A DNA stretch of 29,180 bases, taken from Stentor roeselii. Lineage: Eukaryota; Ciliophora; Heterotrichea; Heterotrichida; Stentoridae. A model generated the notes under the pieces. That model was not told where the DNA came from. It did no database searches and saw only the letters and a list, made by a program, of their open reading frames with translations. This document shows, in pieces, positions 1-11,490 of the stretch. How positions within the stretch are numbered: position 1 is the stretch's first letter; each line of letters opens with the position of its first letter. Position numbers and translations under genes: made by a program. Where the stretch lies: contig RSEH01000387.1 of NCBI GenBank assembly GCA_006503475.1, positions 1 through 29,180 on the forward strand. Direction: 5' to 3'.

Positions 1-76
1 TAACACCCTAACACCCTAACACCCTAACACCCTAACACCCTAACACCCTAACACCCTAACACCCTAACACCCTAAC
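1..76. repeat. Telomere, TAACACCC repeats (G-strand TGTTAGGG)
   Basis: Nine and a half perfect tandem copies of the octamer TAACACCC run from the first base and stop abruptly at TAAC|TGATAG. The C-rich strand reads 5' to 3' inward, as expected for a left chromosome end. Established knowledge: the CCCTAACA telomere is typical of heterotrich ciliates such as Stentor and Blepharisma. No degenerate repeats follow, so there is a sharp telomere-subtelomere junction. Confidence 0.97.
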
Positions 77-562
77 TGATAGAGTATAAATACTTGCGAA
101 AAATCTTGTTCAAATCCTATTAATATTTTAAATTTGGTTCTAGATATTGATCATCATTATAAAAACACCACATTTGTATCTATTATTTAAACAATTAATT
201 CAATAGGAGCGTCTAAAATGTCATTGAAAATCCTTTTTTAATTGGGTTTATAATTTTGCAAACACAAAGAATTACATGCATGAACTGGTTTTGTTTTTAA
301 TTTAAATCAAAACAAGAATTCTAGCTCAAGTAAATATGAAAGATTTATATGATCTGCAGTAATAAGTAAATTATATAGAAATAAAAATAATTATTATTTG
401 AAAGAACTTAAGTGAAGACGGTTAGAAATAGAATAAGTTATCAAGTAAACTTCTTTGAATTTTTTAGCTCCATACTGGATCTGAGTAAGTTGAAATATTC
501 TTTTATCATTATATGCATTTTTTTCTTTAATATTAAGAATTTTTATTGGCTCCTTAGTGAAT
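77..562. other. AT-rich subtelomeric DNA, no gene seen
   Basis: This stretch between the telomere and the first recognisable relic is very AT-rich. No frame of 60 codons is open on either strand and I recognise no RNA gene or repeat in it. Confidence 0.6.
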
Positions 563-2733
563 CACTATTGCATATCTAAAGAATCCAATGATGTAAAGCC
601 CCAACAATACAGAGCAAAAGTAATAGATATAAATAAGATTATATACGCTTTGAATGAACAATAGTGTATTAAATTTGCTTTATTGAATTACTATGAGGTC
701 TGGAAATACTTTACCTTCAAGTCATTAGTCTTGGTATCAGAGTGATTAGAAAACTATTGAAAAGCTCTGGTTCTACACTTTTTTATATTGAGTCTCAAAG
801 TAACGGAGAAATTAGTGTAATATTTTTATAAAAAATATTCTTAAACTAACTAATAATTTAAAGTAAATCGAGTACATGAAAATTTTAATAAGATTTGGTA
901 TTTTCAATAAATTCCCCATAAACTTTAAAGTAGTATATCAGGATGAAATCTTGTAATTACATCTAATTAACCTAAGATTCACAAGATATTAAAAATAAAT
1001 TATTATCTTATATTTATCATACTTTACTTTCCTCAATTCTTCGCTTAAAATTCAATTTAATTCCTCCATCACGTTCCCCCGCCCCACGTTCAATTATTTA
1101 TTGACTACCTGCAAATATTAGTATCAATAGTAGTCTATAGCGGTTGGAATTCTAACTTACATCACAATGATATTTGGAATTTTTTTGAAGACATTGATTT
1201 GTCAAAAGATAATCTCTTAATCATCCGAAGTTTCCAGGTAATCTTTGTATTAAAAATCAAGTTGGTTCAGATGGTTTCAAAATTCTAACAGAGACGAAAT
1301 TTTATACATTTGGAGGGTAGTCTATATCGGTCATTCAGATGAGTTCTTGGAATTTAACTTTGAGACTCTTCAATTCAGTTAATTCAAACTTTTTAGGTGC
1401 CATCACCTTGGTCTTATTATGGATTGTTATTATTGATAGAGGGAATAAATACTTTGCTATTCAAAGAGGAGCCACTAATCAAGGATGGCCGATGATTTGT
1501 ACAGGTAAATAGTAATTATTCTAAACTAAGCTCTTTATTTGGGAAAAGTTATAACAAGTGGTGAAGCGCCACCTATAAAATATGATCGAAGTGTTGATTA
1601 TTATCAAGTAAATTTTTTCAGGCTTCGGAGATTTATTCTAATTACACTGTTTGTATTTCTAATTATACAATATTCTTTAGCAACTCTTACATGGTGTTAA
1701 ATTTAAATCAGTGTCTGAATATTTTATATTTCGAAACTCTCTAAATTAATGAAAATGATTAAATTTGAGATGATTCATTATCAAATATAAAATGATAAGT
1801 TTTTGTTCTTAATTTTTATTGATTGCATATCATAAGTTTTTTCCTTTAAGAATTATTCATATATACATTAATCTATTTTCTATTATTTTCATTAATTATA
1901 TTATTGAATTCGTTGAACTCTCTAGTTTGTATGTTTTAGTTTTTAAAGTTAAATTCATTTAAATTTAATTGTTTGAATTATTCAAATTTGAAATTCAATC
2001 TATCAATCAATTAAATTACATAACTTAATCAAAATAATTATATGATAAACTTAACATAACTTAATCAAAATAATTATATGATAAACTTAACAAATTAGTA
2101 AATCTTTCAAAAGTCTTGATTATATAGCGCGCATGTTCATTGATATTAGATTGTGAAAGTTCTTTAGTTGCAGGATATATTCAATATTATGAAATTCAAA
2201 ATTAAATTGCATATTTTATTCGGGTATGAATACGTGACCGGTACTCAAACCTCTCAAATAATAAAGATAAATTTTTTTTATTAAAAAATATGGAAAAGCT
2301 TGAAGTGTAGCCAGAACTTGCTGGAGATACTTTTCATTATTCAAAATCTATAATTTTCTAAATTTTTTAGTAAAATACCTTGAAATACAGTTAATTCAAA
2401 TTTTATACAACTATGAGAAAGATCTCTTCATTCAACATAATCATCAAGTTAACTTTTCGTTTTGGATGAATTGATTCAGGACAAGTATTCAATAACATAT
2501 GGAGTTTAATTTGATATCTGAAATATGAGAGCCAGTTTTATTAAATTTAGTGTTCAAGATGCAAAAATTTTTCATTTAGCAGGTTCATACTGTAATATTT
2601 TTGTAGTCTGGGGTGGATGTCCTTAAATGGACTTCTAGATGATCTACTCATTTACAACTCAATCACTGGATAATGGAGTGAGCTTCAGCCTCTTACTAGT
2701 ATAAAACCGAATCCAGCTAAAGGAATTACTTGA
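563..2733 (+). pseudogene. Decayed kelch-repeat gene (several frames)
   Basis: Short open pieces in shifting frames read like kelch blades. 563-745 contains KPQQYRAKVIDINKIIYALN (TAG at 662). 1061-1288 contains PPPHVQ and then VVYSGWNSNLHHNDIWNFF, a clear GG...NDIW-type blade with one glycine eroded. 1213-1512 contains KFYTFGG, then a TAG at 1318 and a 57-codon ATG frame. 1533-1700 contains TSGEAPPIKYDRS, like the kelch PPxRYxHS segment. 2525-2626 contains IFVVWGG. 2605-2733 contains DDLLIYNSITG, a TAA, then WSELQPL, the classic end of a blade. The frame changes at least four times and no 15-nt intron explains the changes, so I infer a pseudogene. The ancestral protein was probably a large kelch beta-propeller. 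Kelch identity rests on motif reading only; the outer limits are uncertain. Confidence 0.7.
2018..2089. repeat. Perfect 36-bp tandem duplication
   Basis: Positions 2018-2053 and 2054-2089 are identical 36-bp units that begin ACATAACTTAATC and end ATAAACTTA, with a few bases of a third copy following. Identity with no mismatch in such a degraded neighbourhood means the duplication is recent. It lies inside the kelch relic, between recognisable blades. Confidence 0.95.
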
Positions 2734-4671
2734 AGGATTAACTCAAGAATAAAACTTAAAAATTAAGCATAAGACTATCAGTTTTTAATCTATTAAACTT
2801 ACAGACAAATTTATATATGTTTGAGTATAAATTAAGGATTTTTTGAACATGACAGTGAATCATTAAACCCATTTAATTCTTTTAGTATTTAAGAGTTAAG
2901 ATCAATTGTGATTATGAGTTATCAATTATTTATTTTTATTTTAAATCTGTTGGTAAATAAAAATTTATTTACATGATAAACTTATATCCAAGTAAAAAGA
3001 TTTTGCTTATTTGTTAGTGTTTATACCTACAGTAGCTTTCTATACAAATTTATATTCGTCGTTAAATATCATGTTTAATTTCTAAGATTGATAAAAGTAA
3101 GAAAATCCGATTTATACAAGACTCTTTTTTTTCAAATTCTTTCGAGGATTTTATTTAAGGTCATTGAGTCAATAAAGAACTCAAATCATTTAGTATACTC
3201 ATAGATAATAATTTTTTAGAAATAAAATATATAGGAATTAAATGCTCTCATTACATTTATCAAAATTACTAATCTTAAACTCCTTTTGATCGTAAATTCA
3301 TAATCTTAATATTCCTCATAATGAAAATTTAGAACAATTCAATTTTTATCACGAAAAAAATCTTGAAAATTTATGTTATCAGATTTTTTTAGACATCACC
3401 ATGCTTTGAAATAGCAAAATCTTAAATTTTTAAGTAATTATATTTGAATCGATAAATTCTCTTTGAAGCATATTATTCAAACAAACTTATTTTTATTTCT
3501 TATTAATTCAAAGAGTTTAGATCGAGAAATTATTAGTTAATAAAATTAGGACTTTAATTTGATATAATACTTCAGAAAAAAATGTCCGATTTTTGTAATA
3601 AAATGAAGGCCTAGAATTATTTTTTACATGTCTATAAATTTGCTAATTTTCCTACATTTTATGTCAACAAAATAATGTTGACTATTTTTATTATATAAAA
3701 AATTTTTTAAAAACTTGTAATTCAATACTAACACTTTCTAAGTTTTTGATCCACTGAAGTATCTTTATTCCACTTTTATATTTTATATTTATTTTAACCT
3801 TCATTGGATTTTAATTGTTAATTTATCTAATAATTTAGATTAAAACTTGTTAAAAGAACAATTGATCATGGAGTTCTCTTAAATCATAGTAAAGAGATTA
3901 GATTTTTCATATAAAATTTATTATTTTATTTCACAGGAGTATAAACAAAAGAAATGATAAGGCTTAATAACAGCTAGTTTTTAAATCAATATAAATTAAT
4001 AAGAATGTATTATTGAGAAACCAAAATCATTGGAGGAAAAGATTTTTAAGGATTTGGTAAACAATAATAATAAAAAAACCAGCATTTTATATCGTTTCTA
4101 AAGTTTCATTAAATATTCTTTGAAAATGTTTAACTAGGTTATTAGAAGTGAAGAAAGATTTAAATATAAAATATTTTTTTTGAATAGTTATGCTTATAAA
4201 CTTTATTTGATAATATTAAAGGATTATTAGCCTTCATTTAATAGATATTGTTTAAAAATTATTAATTTTGAAACATACTAATATTCTTCGTTTTTGATTA
4301 CCTTCATTTAATATATATTGTTTAAAAAATTATTAATTTTTAAACATTCTAATATTCTTCGTTTTCGAAATGATTTAAAGATTTTTAGAACTGTTTATTT
4401 CTTATAAAATTTATACTCTCATACAAATCAAGGATGAACTTTCAATAGAGTTTGATTCATTAAAGATTTCATTTCCAAGAAGAATCCATAACATTCAAAA
4501 ATATATTTCTTCTACATGAATAAAATATCTAGGTATCTAATCTTTGATAGTTTTAAAATAAAAATTATCAAAAAGTGATTCAATAATAATTATAGACAAA
4601 TTTTGTTCTTTTTTAAATAAATACTCAAATTTCTATTATTCACTTAACTAACTAATTTTCTAAAAAATCTT
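2734..4671. other. AT-rich gene-less stretch with weak coding echoes
   Basis: There is no intact gene here. A plus-strand frame at 2976-3302 lacks TGA but is cut by five TAA/TAG codons. It reads as hydrophobic, membrane-like sequence (for example FCLFVSVYTYSSFLYKFIF) followed by a polar tail. It could be the eroded 3' part of the kelch gene, but AT-rich DNA gives such frames by chance, so I do not call it a gene. A 70-bp imperfect duplication lies at 4231-4366. Confidence 0.4.
4231..4366. repeat. Imperfect tandem duplication, about 70-bp period
   Basis: Unit 4231-4295 and unit 4301-4366 both start CCTTCATTTAATA and both end CTAATATTCTTCGTTTT, with scattered substitutions and one added A in between. 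It is an older duplication than the 36-bp one. It is non-coding and lies about 300 bp beyond the 3' end of the cysteine-rich gene. Confidence 0.9.
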
Positions 4672-7600
4672 CTAAACCTTCAAAGAATCTTTCTTAAATG
4701 AAACTAATGAAGGATTAGGGTCTCGAGAGAGTTCTTGATCGATTTCTATTTTTAATTCTGCATCTTTAATAGATATTTTTAAATGTTTTGGATCTAAACT
4801 GGAAACTTTTTCACATTTTCTTTGCTTACATTTAGCTTTTAACCCTGAAAAGAAAATAGTCACAGAGGTCAATGTTTGGATTGAAACAATCAAATTGATC
4901 AAAATCATAAATGCCTTATCTAAATTTTGTATTGTGTCTTCATCAATATCAAATAAATAAAATGCGAATAGGATCCCAATCAATAAAATTAAAACTTCAC
5001 TAAAAAAATTTGAATAGTTCAGAATAGATTCCTTAAATGGTCGTTTAAAGGCGCAAATAAAAAAATTCTAATTAAAAAATACAGTCAACGTAAAAATTTC
5101 AAAGATAGTAATCTGAATCAAAGGAAAATAATCTAAAAAGAATATGCAAAGAATCATAATCAATCTCCGGGCAAAGTACAAAGTATAAAAATTATAGTTT
5201 ATGACTCCTTTATCATCTTTAAATTCGTAGAAAAGACAACTATACATAGAAGATGCTGCATTAAGTGATTCTTTGCTTTTTGTTTTTAAGTAAAAACTCA
5301 AGATCAATAAGGTGGGAATTGTAGCAAAAACCAATATCTAAATAAAAATTACTACTAGTATACATGAGATGAAAAAACTATAGGCTTGACTCAAAATTTT
5401 TAAATTTGAAGCCATCAATGATATAAAAGCTGAAATGCCAACATCAAGAAAATGTTGAATCCAGAATCTTATATAAAAGTTGAAATTGTATCCTTTGTAG
5501 AACTCTTTAAAATACTTTTTAAAAGGATTTTTTATAACAAATATGAGTATTTTATCAACAAGCTTTACTAGTAGATATAAAAATATTCCAAAAATGAGCA
5601 TGGAAACAATTTTCCCAGAATTCATAAATATTGAATTCGTAAAGTATCCAAAATCTTTCATTTTAGAGTTCGTCTTATCAAAAGATATCGAAGGAAAGTA
5701 TTCAAATATATTTGGAAATATTAATGATTTACGAAGCCCAATCAAGATTCCCCTGGTAGTCTCAGAGTACGGAACATTAAAAAGATACATGAAACTTATA
5801 AGCTGCATATAACTTATAAAGCTCCAAAATGATGAAAAGCTTGGTGAAAATAACGAAATAGTTGCTATTGAGGCCATGCAAGAAACTGTAACCTTCTGAT
5901 AGATTTCACTTTTAGACTCTTGCAATGTACTTTTGCTTTCATTTGGTAAACTTTTGGGGTTTAGAAGTACTTCATAGTTTTTTTTCATTAACTTAGAATT
6001 TTTTGATGATTTCAAGTCACAGATAAATGAAATTTTTAGACTCTGATTTTGACTGATAGATTCTTGGAAATCTAATGAAATTGAATACTTTTTAGGAGAC
6101 CAAACACTGATTTTGAAATCTAGGGGTTTATTTAACATTGAAAGTGATAAGCATGAAGAATTCAAATTTAACTGGATATCTTCCGAAAAAAATAAAATTA
6201 AATGATTTTCGAAGGTCACTGAAATGTTAACGAGTAGCTCAACTTGCATGCATTCTTTTCCTACAAACCCTTCACGACATATACATTCATAGTCTACTAA
6301 ATCTGAATTAGTTCGACAAGAAAGACATATACCATATGAACAATTGGTGCAGAGATAATGACATTCTTGATAGCACCGATTATTTTCGAGGTAAAAATTA
6401 TTTTTGCAAGCAAGACAAGTAGTTGAATTGCAACTATTACAATTTTCAGTGCATTGTATGCAAATTCCTTCAAATATCGATCCATAAAAGCACTCGAAAC
6501 ACATTTTTTTACTACACTTTTTGCATCCAAAACTACACTGCTTGCAATTTTGATCATCATAATAAAACCCATCATTACATTCACATCCTCCTTCCACAAC
6601 TGAAGCATTTTGAATTCTGCACGCTAAGCATTCTGTGAGTGATAAGCACAGTGAGCAGCTTTTCTGGCATGGGGAACAATAGTCACTCTTTGATAAGTCT
6701 TTAAAATATCCATCAAAACATTCACATCCTTTCACCTGACTTGGTTTGGAGTTCGGACTTAGACAACTTCTGCATAAATCTTTTGAGTCACACAGAGAAC
6801 AATCAGCATGGCATGGAAAACAACTGTTCACAGAGTCCAGGATCTTCATCGAGTAAAACTTGTCTAAACAAATGCATCCTTGAAGATCATCAGGTTTCGA
6901 ATTCAATGCAATGCACGAGTCACACTTCAAAAGGCTAGAGCATGTTCTGCATTCCTTATGACAAGGCTTGCAATCATTCACTTCGATTAACTGTGAATCA
7001 TTCCAAAAGCCTTGTTGGCAAATGCAAGTCCCTTGTTTAATAAAAGTGTTTATTGATTTACAAGTCACACAAAAGCTTTGATCATTGCAGGTGGTGCATT
7101 CTGCACTGCAAGGCAAACAAGGATGATCATAGGCGATGATTCCGCTCACATAGAAACCGTCACGACAAACACACCCCACAACACTTGGACTTGCATTTCC
7201 GTCTAAGCATTGCTCACAAACATCAAGTTGACTGCAGAGACTACAGTGACTATGGCAAAGTGAGCAGGCGTCAAAGTATTTCATTTCCTTTGTCTGAAAA
7301 TAGCCATCTTTACATCTGCATCCCTGGCTCGCCAGAGGTTCGGCATTCAAGGCCTTGCAAGATAAACAAATAAGTCCTTGGTTGCAAGTTTCGCAGTGAT
7401 CGTAGCATATGTAACAAGAGTTTTCGTCTATCAGGAGGTTTCCGTTATTTGCGTATCCAGGTGTGCATTGGCATTGAGAATTTAGGCTTAACTGTGCGTT
7501 TTTCGCTATGCATGAAAGGCATTCTGGAAATTTATCACATTTAGAACACTCTGGATTGCATGCTGAACAGGCATTTGTATCGGAGAGACTTAGAAATGAC

Positions 7601-9153
7601 TCTTTAAAGAATCTGTCTTTGCATGTACAACCAGATATTGATGGAATCGCGTTTATGGCTTTGCATATCAAACAAAATGAATATGTTATGCATGTTAAGC
7701 AATCTGGGTGACATGGCTGACAGTTTCCATCTTTTGTTAATGAAGTTAAATTAAAGAAGCCTGCTTTGCATGAGCATCCGCCATTTGAATAAGGTTGTGC
7801 ATTAGAATCAATACAAGTCAAACAAAATAAGTTTGATGAGCAAGTCAAGCAGTCAATATTACACGGTAGACATGCTTGCACAGTTATCAAAGAAGTTATA
7901 TTAAAAAACTTTTCCATACATACGCACCCTTTCGAAACATGAGGCACTGAATTAGTTGCAATACATTCCAAACACATATCAATATTATTGCAGATTCTGC
8001 AGTCATGATTGCAAGGTATGCAAGGGTTCACAGATGTAATTTGGCCTTCAACAAAGTATTTCTCTTTGCACTTACATCCGATCACGTCAATAACTGCGTT
8101 CGAATCAACACAAGTCAAACAAGAGTTAGGATCCGTCTTTAAGCAAGTAAGACAAGAGCTTTCGCAACAGATATCCCAACGGATTGTCTGTCCTAAAGGA
8201 CAGACACAAGTGGTTGAAGAAGAAATCGCTTGTAAAGGACATTCACATAAACTACTAGTCCCGCTTAAAACGCAAGATTGGAAATCGCACCCACAAAGCA
8301 AAGAAGTTGACCCTGAACACCCTGTCGGAGGAGTCGTCGTTGGACAGCTGATTTTATTTGAATCTCTGAATTCGTTCTTTTCTTTAGAAAGACAACCAGT
8401 TCCCAGTCGGTCAACTATTGCTGGTGAGCACAAAGTGCACCCACTTACAATACAAGTGCTTGTTGCTGTATTGGAAATGTACTTTGATTGATCGTTTTCT
8501 GAATCAATTATAAAAGTCCAAAGAAAGAACTTCGAGCCTATGAGATTATTAAACGTGCCTCCAATTTGCATAGCAAAATTTTCAGTTTCTTGATATATTG
8601 ATTGGGTTGTTAGTGAATGCATTAAGATATTATTCTGGTATACTTGAAATGTATTTTCTAATACGCTTAACCCTATCAAGCACCATTTATCTTTGAAAAA
8701 TGATAAGTTTGGGCCAATATCTTCGCCTTTGATATTTCCGTTTATTACAACTTTCAAAGCTAGTGCATCATTTGCTTTATTTCTCCTCAGATAGAAATAG
8801 TTATTGACCATATCGATTTCTTGGTATCGAGAAAATACTAACCCATCTTGGTCAGCATCTATCAAAAGCCATAGTGCTATTAGAAAAGGTGAACTTAAAG
8901 AAAACGATGATTTACAAGCATCGTTTGATGGAAGAGTTATTTTTTGAAATTTTGAGCCATCAAGAAACCCTCCTCTATCAGTTGGAATCACATCTGAGTT
9001 TTCGATTGCTGATGTCGATCCACTTATTCCATGCCAGCCGTTGCCAGAATAGTCTTTAAAAACTTGACCATAATTCACTCCAGGCCTATATTCAAGGATC
9101 ATTTTCGCGTTTAATCCAAGAAATACACCTAAAAGCAAAACTTTTACATCCAT
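4672..9153 (-). CDS. Large LamG/furin-repeat multi-pass membrane protein
   Basis: I read this as complement(join(4672..5067,5083..5337,5353..9153)), 1483 aa. Two phase-0 15-nt introns join three frames that otherwise each end in the intron's own TAG. The start is ATG at 9153, followed by a signal peptide (about residues 1-17). A LamG/concanavalin-like region follows (about 25-225, ending FFLWTFIID). About 14 cysteine-rich furin/growth-factor-receptor-like units (about 235-965) come next; the first 11 are regular, about 48 aa, with pattern CxxC...CxxC...GCxC and a recurring alanine/asparagine, and the last three are shorter. A beta-rich linker (about 966-1080) precedes seven or eight hydrophobic segments and a polar cytoplasmic tail. 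Such architectures are common surface/receptor-like proteins in ciliates; ligand and function are unknown. It is the only intact gene in the subtelomeric arm and is more AT-rich than the island genes. Confidence 0.9.
5068..5082 (-). other. 15-nt intron 2 of the furin-repeat gene
   Basis: On the minus strand this reads GTATTTTTTAATTAG. It is phase 0, with A at position 10 and a terminal in-frame TAG. Removal joins ...IFEIFTLT to NFFICAFKRP and continues into the last membrane segments and the tail. Confidence 0.88.
5338..5352 (-). other. 15-nt intron 1 of the furin-repeat gene
   Basis: On the minus strand this reads GTAATTTTTATTTAG. It is phase 0, ends in an in-frame TAG and has A at position 10. 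Removing it fuses ...SCILV directly to ILVFATIPT within one hydrophobic segment, which is better than two truncated frames. Confidence 0.88.
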
Positions 9154-10078
9154 TTATACACCATTAGAAGAATTTCATTTGATATTCAAATTTGATACTA
9201 GAGAATTAGATGTTTTGATAAATAGTCAAAACTCTAAATCTCTATTTACTTATTTAAGTTAGGTGCATTATAATTCGGCCTTTTGAACAATTGAATTATA
9301 TTTCATTTTTACAAACTATTATTATAAGTAAATGTATCAATTCATCTAAAGTTGAAATTTTTAAACCAAAGTAAATTCCAGGATCATTACCATCTATGGT
9401 GGAGCTCTATTAGATTTTAGCCTTAGTTATTCGAACCTGGATTATATTGTGTGTACAAATAATTAAAGAATCGAATTTTATTTATTCGGGAAATAGTTTT
9501 AGAATGAGTGTATGAACTAACTCTAAATTCATATTTTTTAGCATTGGGATATTTTTTTTATTTTAAATACCATTATCATCATCAAGTATACGCTTAAAGG
9601 AATAACAATATGATTATTTAGTTTCATATCAATACTAATATAAAGAGCTAGCTTTTAAGTAAATATTGAAGCTTTAAATAACTTGATTAAATTATAATCT
9701 TTGATTGTATTCAGAATTTTTTATCATGATAATATACCTTTTATATATATTAAAACAGAGATTATTGTTGAAAATTGATTCATCGGTACAATTTAATGTA
9801 TTCACTTAGATTTTTTTATCAGAATAATTTGATATGTACGAAATTTCAAATATCAAATTCACTTACTTTAAAGACTATTTATACTTAAATACAATATTGA
9901 TATTCTTTTATTAAATTAGATCCTAATATTCAACGGCTTCTTTGAAGTTGAGTAGACATTATTGAAGGTCTCTAATGAATAAGAGTTTTATTTAATTTAA
10001 CACTTTCAGTAAAAAATAGTTTAAATTCAATTAGTGATGTTGTATTCTGAACTATATTCACACAATAACAAAAAGAAA
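9154..10078. other. AT-rich region upstream of the furin-repeat gene
   Basis: Apart from a short kelch relic (9365-9466), this region holds no recognisable gene, tRNA or repeat. The first 100-200 bp upstream of 9153 must contain the promoter of the furin-repeat gene, but I see no motif I can name. Confidence 0.5.
9365..9466 (+). pseudogene. Isolated kelch-blade relic
   Basis: A short open frame reads VNSRIITIYGGALLDFSLS and ends at TAA 9464. The pattern 'N-x-x-I-x-x-Y-G-G' is typical of a kelch strand. Flanking frames are closed. It lies on the same strand as the kelch relic at 563-2733, on the other side of the intact furin-repeat gene, and may be debris of a related gene. One blade is thin evidence. 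Confidence 0.45.
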
Positions 10079-11170
10079 TTAGTTAAAACATAGATAACCT
10101 ATAAAACATAGATCAATCAAAGTTGCAGTAAAATCCATCTTCTTGTGTAAAATTTTAAGAATCAGACTCATTATCCAAAAATTGGATATAAGATAAAAGA
10201 CAAAAGTGAAACAAACCTATATGGCACTATTATAAAGATTGAATTTATCATTTATCATATCTACACTAAAACAGATAAACAAATTAATAAACTTATTATT
10301 CTGACTTTAATCGGTAGCAGTTTTATCATGAAAAACATGATGGTTGAATTTAAGAACTTTTCCAAACCACTCAAAGAATAAAGCTATGGCTGTTCTTCTT
10401 GAGGTCTAATTACTAAAAGTTCCTCGCCTCTCTTTAATCACTTTCTTGATTATCTCAGTGGTCCTGTCATATTCCAAGGGCACGAATTTAGTATTCCTTG
10501 ATAGATTTTTAAAAGACTGGGATTCTAAACAACTAAAACAATTACAAAAGTCAAAGTGTCTCTTTTGAAACTATGCAAATGTTGACAATAATAGTCTGCA
10601 AAGCAAGAATTTTAATTTGAAGTAATCCTTATATTCTCTAGACAGTCTCTTTTGAATGGAAGTGATGAACAAACAGCTTTAAGTAAGATCCTTAAGCTGT
10701 ATTTCAACCTCAGCTTATCACAATATTGAAGAATTTGTGACGATTGACTCAAAAGAGTATCAAATACTCATATCATGCTTAATTACTTATAAAAGTATCT
10801 AATTTTCTCTTAAGTTCATCAAAATTAAAAAAATTATAGTATACCGATTTGAAAGCATCTATAATTTTAAGGCCCTTGTATTTTATGGAAATGAGGCTAA
10901 AATATTTTACAAACTTTTGAAGTTTAAATTAGGTGCTTTTTCTTTTAGGCAGAGTTAATCAATTCTCTCAAGTCTAACGAACTGTAAGCATTCCTTAAAA
11001 AACTCAATTTTATAAAGAGGCTTTGTTCGAAACAATAAGCACTATGCTAATTTTTTGATGATTGACCTTGGCCTATGCTGACCGAAGAAACTAAACTAAA
11101 AACTATTACCAAAGATTATCTATTCTTCATCTGAAATTAAATAATAAATCAAAAAATGAATTTGTTCCAT
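10079..11170 (-). pseudogene. Unidentified decayed gene
   Basis: Two long minus-strand frames lack TGA but are cut by TAA/TAG codons. Frame one (about 10832-11170) contains SSVSIGQGQSSKN and AYSSLDLRELINSA. Frame two (10079-10717, about 213 codons) contains RLSREYKDYFKLKFLLCRLL, TKFVPLEYDRTTEIIKKVIK and SRRTAIALFFEWFGKVLK, with TAG at 10571 and 10406. Base composition rises locally (for example 10381-10500) where these coding-like stretches lie. A third frame between them (near 10680-10860) also reads plausibly, so the gene has frameshifts as well as stops. I cannot assign a family. SRRTAIALFF loosely recalls the Rad21/Rec8 C-terminal pattern, but I do not rely on it. Confidence 0.5.
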
Positions 11171-11490
11171 TATTAACACAATTGATTGATTGTTTTTTAT
11201 ACCTTCTAAAAGACTTCCAATAAAAAAAAATTATAAGTCTAAAAATATCAAATTCTAAAGATTATAAAGCACAGAAAATAATAAATTAGGCTTAAATTAA
11301 ACAATCTTTACCTTATATATTAAATTAAAAACCAAATGCAAATTAAACATATTTATGTAGACCAAATGCATAAATGCTAACTCTAACATGTCAAAGAATG
11401 CATAAGAATCAAACTCAATGGTAGCATAAGAACTCCAGAATTAATTTCACTAAAGTCTTCTAACCGATTCACGAACTATACAAATTTATA

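Noticed and set aside
2976-3302. Membrane-protein pseudogene
   Set aside because: It is a TGA-free frame with five TAA/TAG codons in very AT-rich DNA. Hydrophobic translations are expected by chance there, and no motif or homologous copy supports it.
4672-5334. Two small separate minus-strand genes after the furin-repeat gene
   Set aside because: They begin only with TTG in frame, each is joined in phase to the previous frame across a 15-nt GTA...TAG segment, and they encode membrane segments that continue the large protein.
8009-8491. 160-codon plus-strand open frame
   Set aside because: It is antisense to the cysteine-repeat region; the regular TGY codons read as GCA/ACA on the other strand and keep it open. 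The minus-strand frame has clear domains.
10290-10420. Rad21/Rec8 winged-helix relic
   Set aside because: Only a short RxxAxxxFF pattern matches and the flanking residues do not; it is kept as an unidentified relic.
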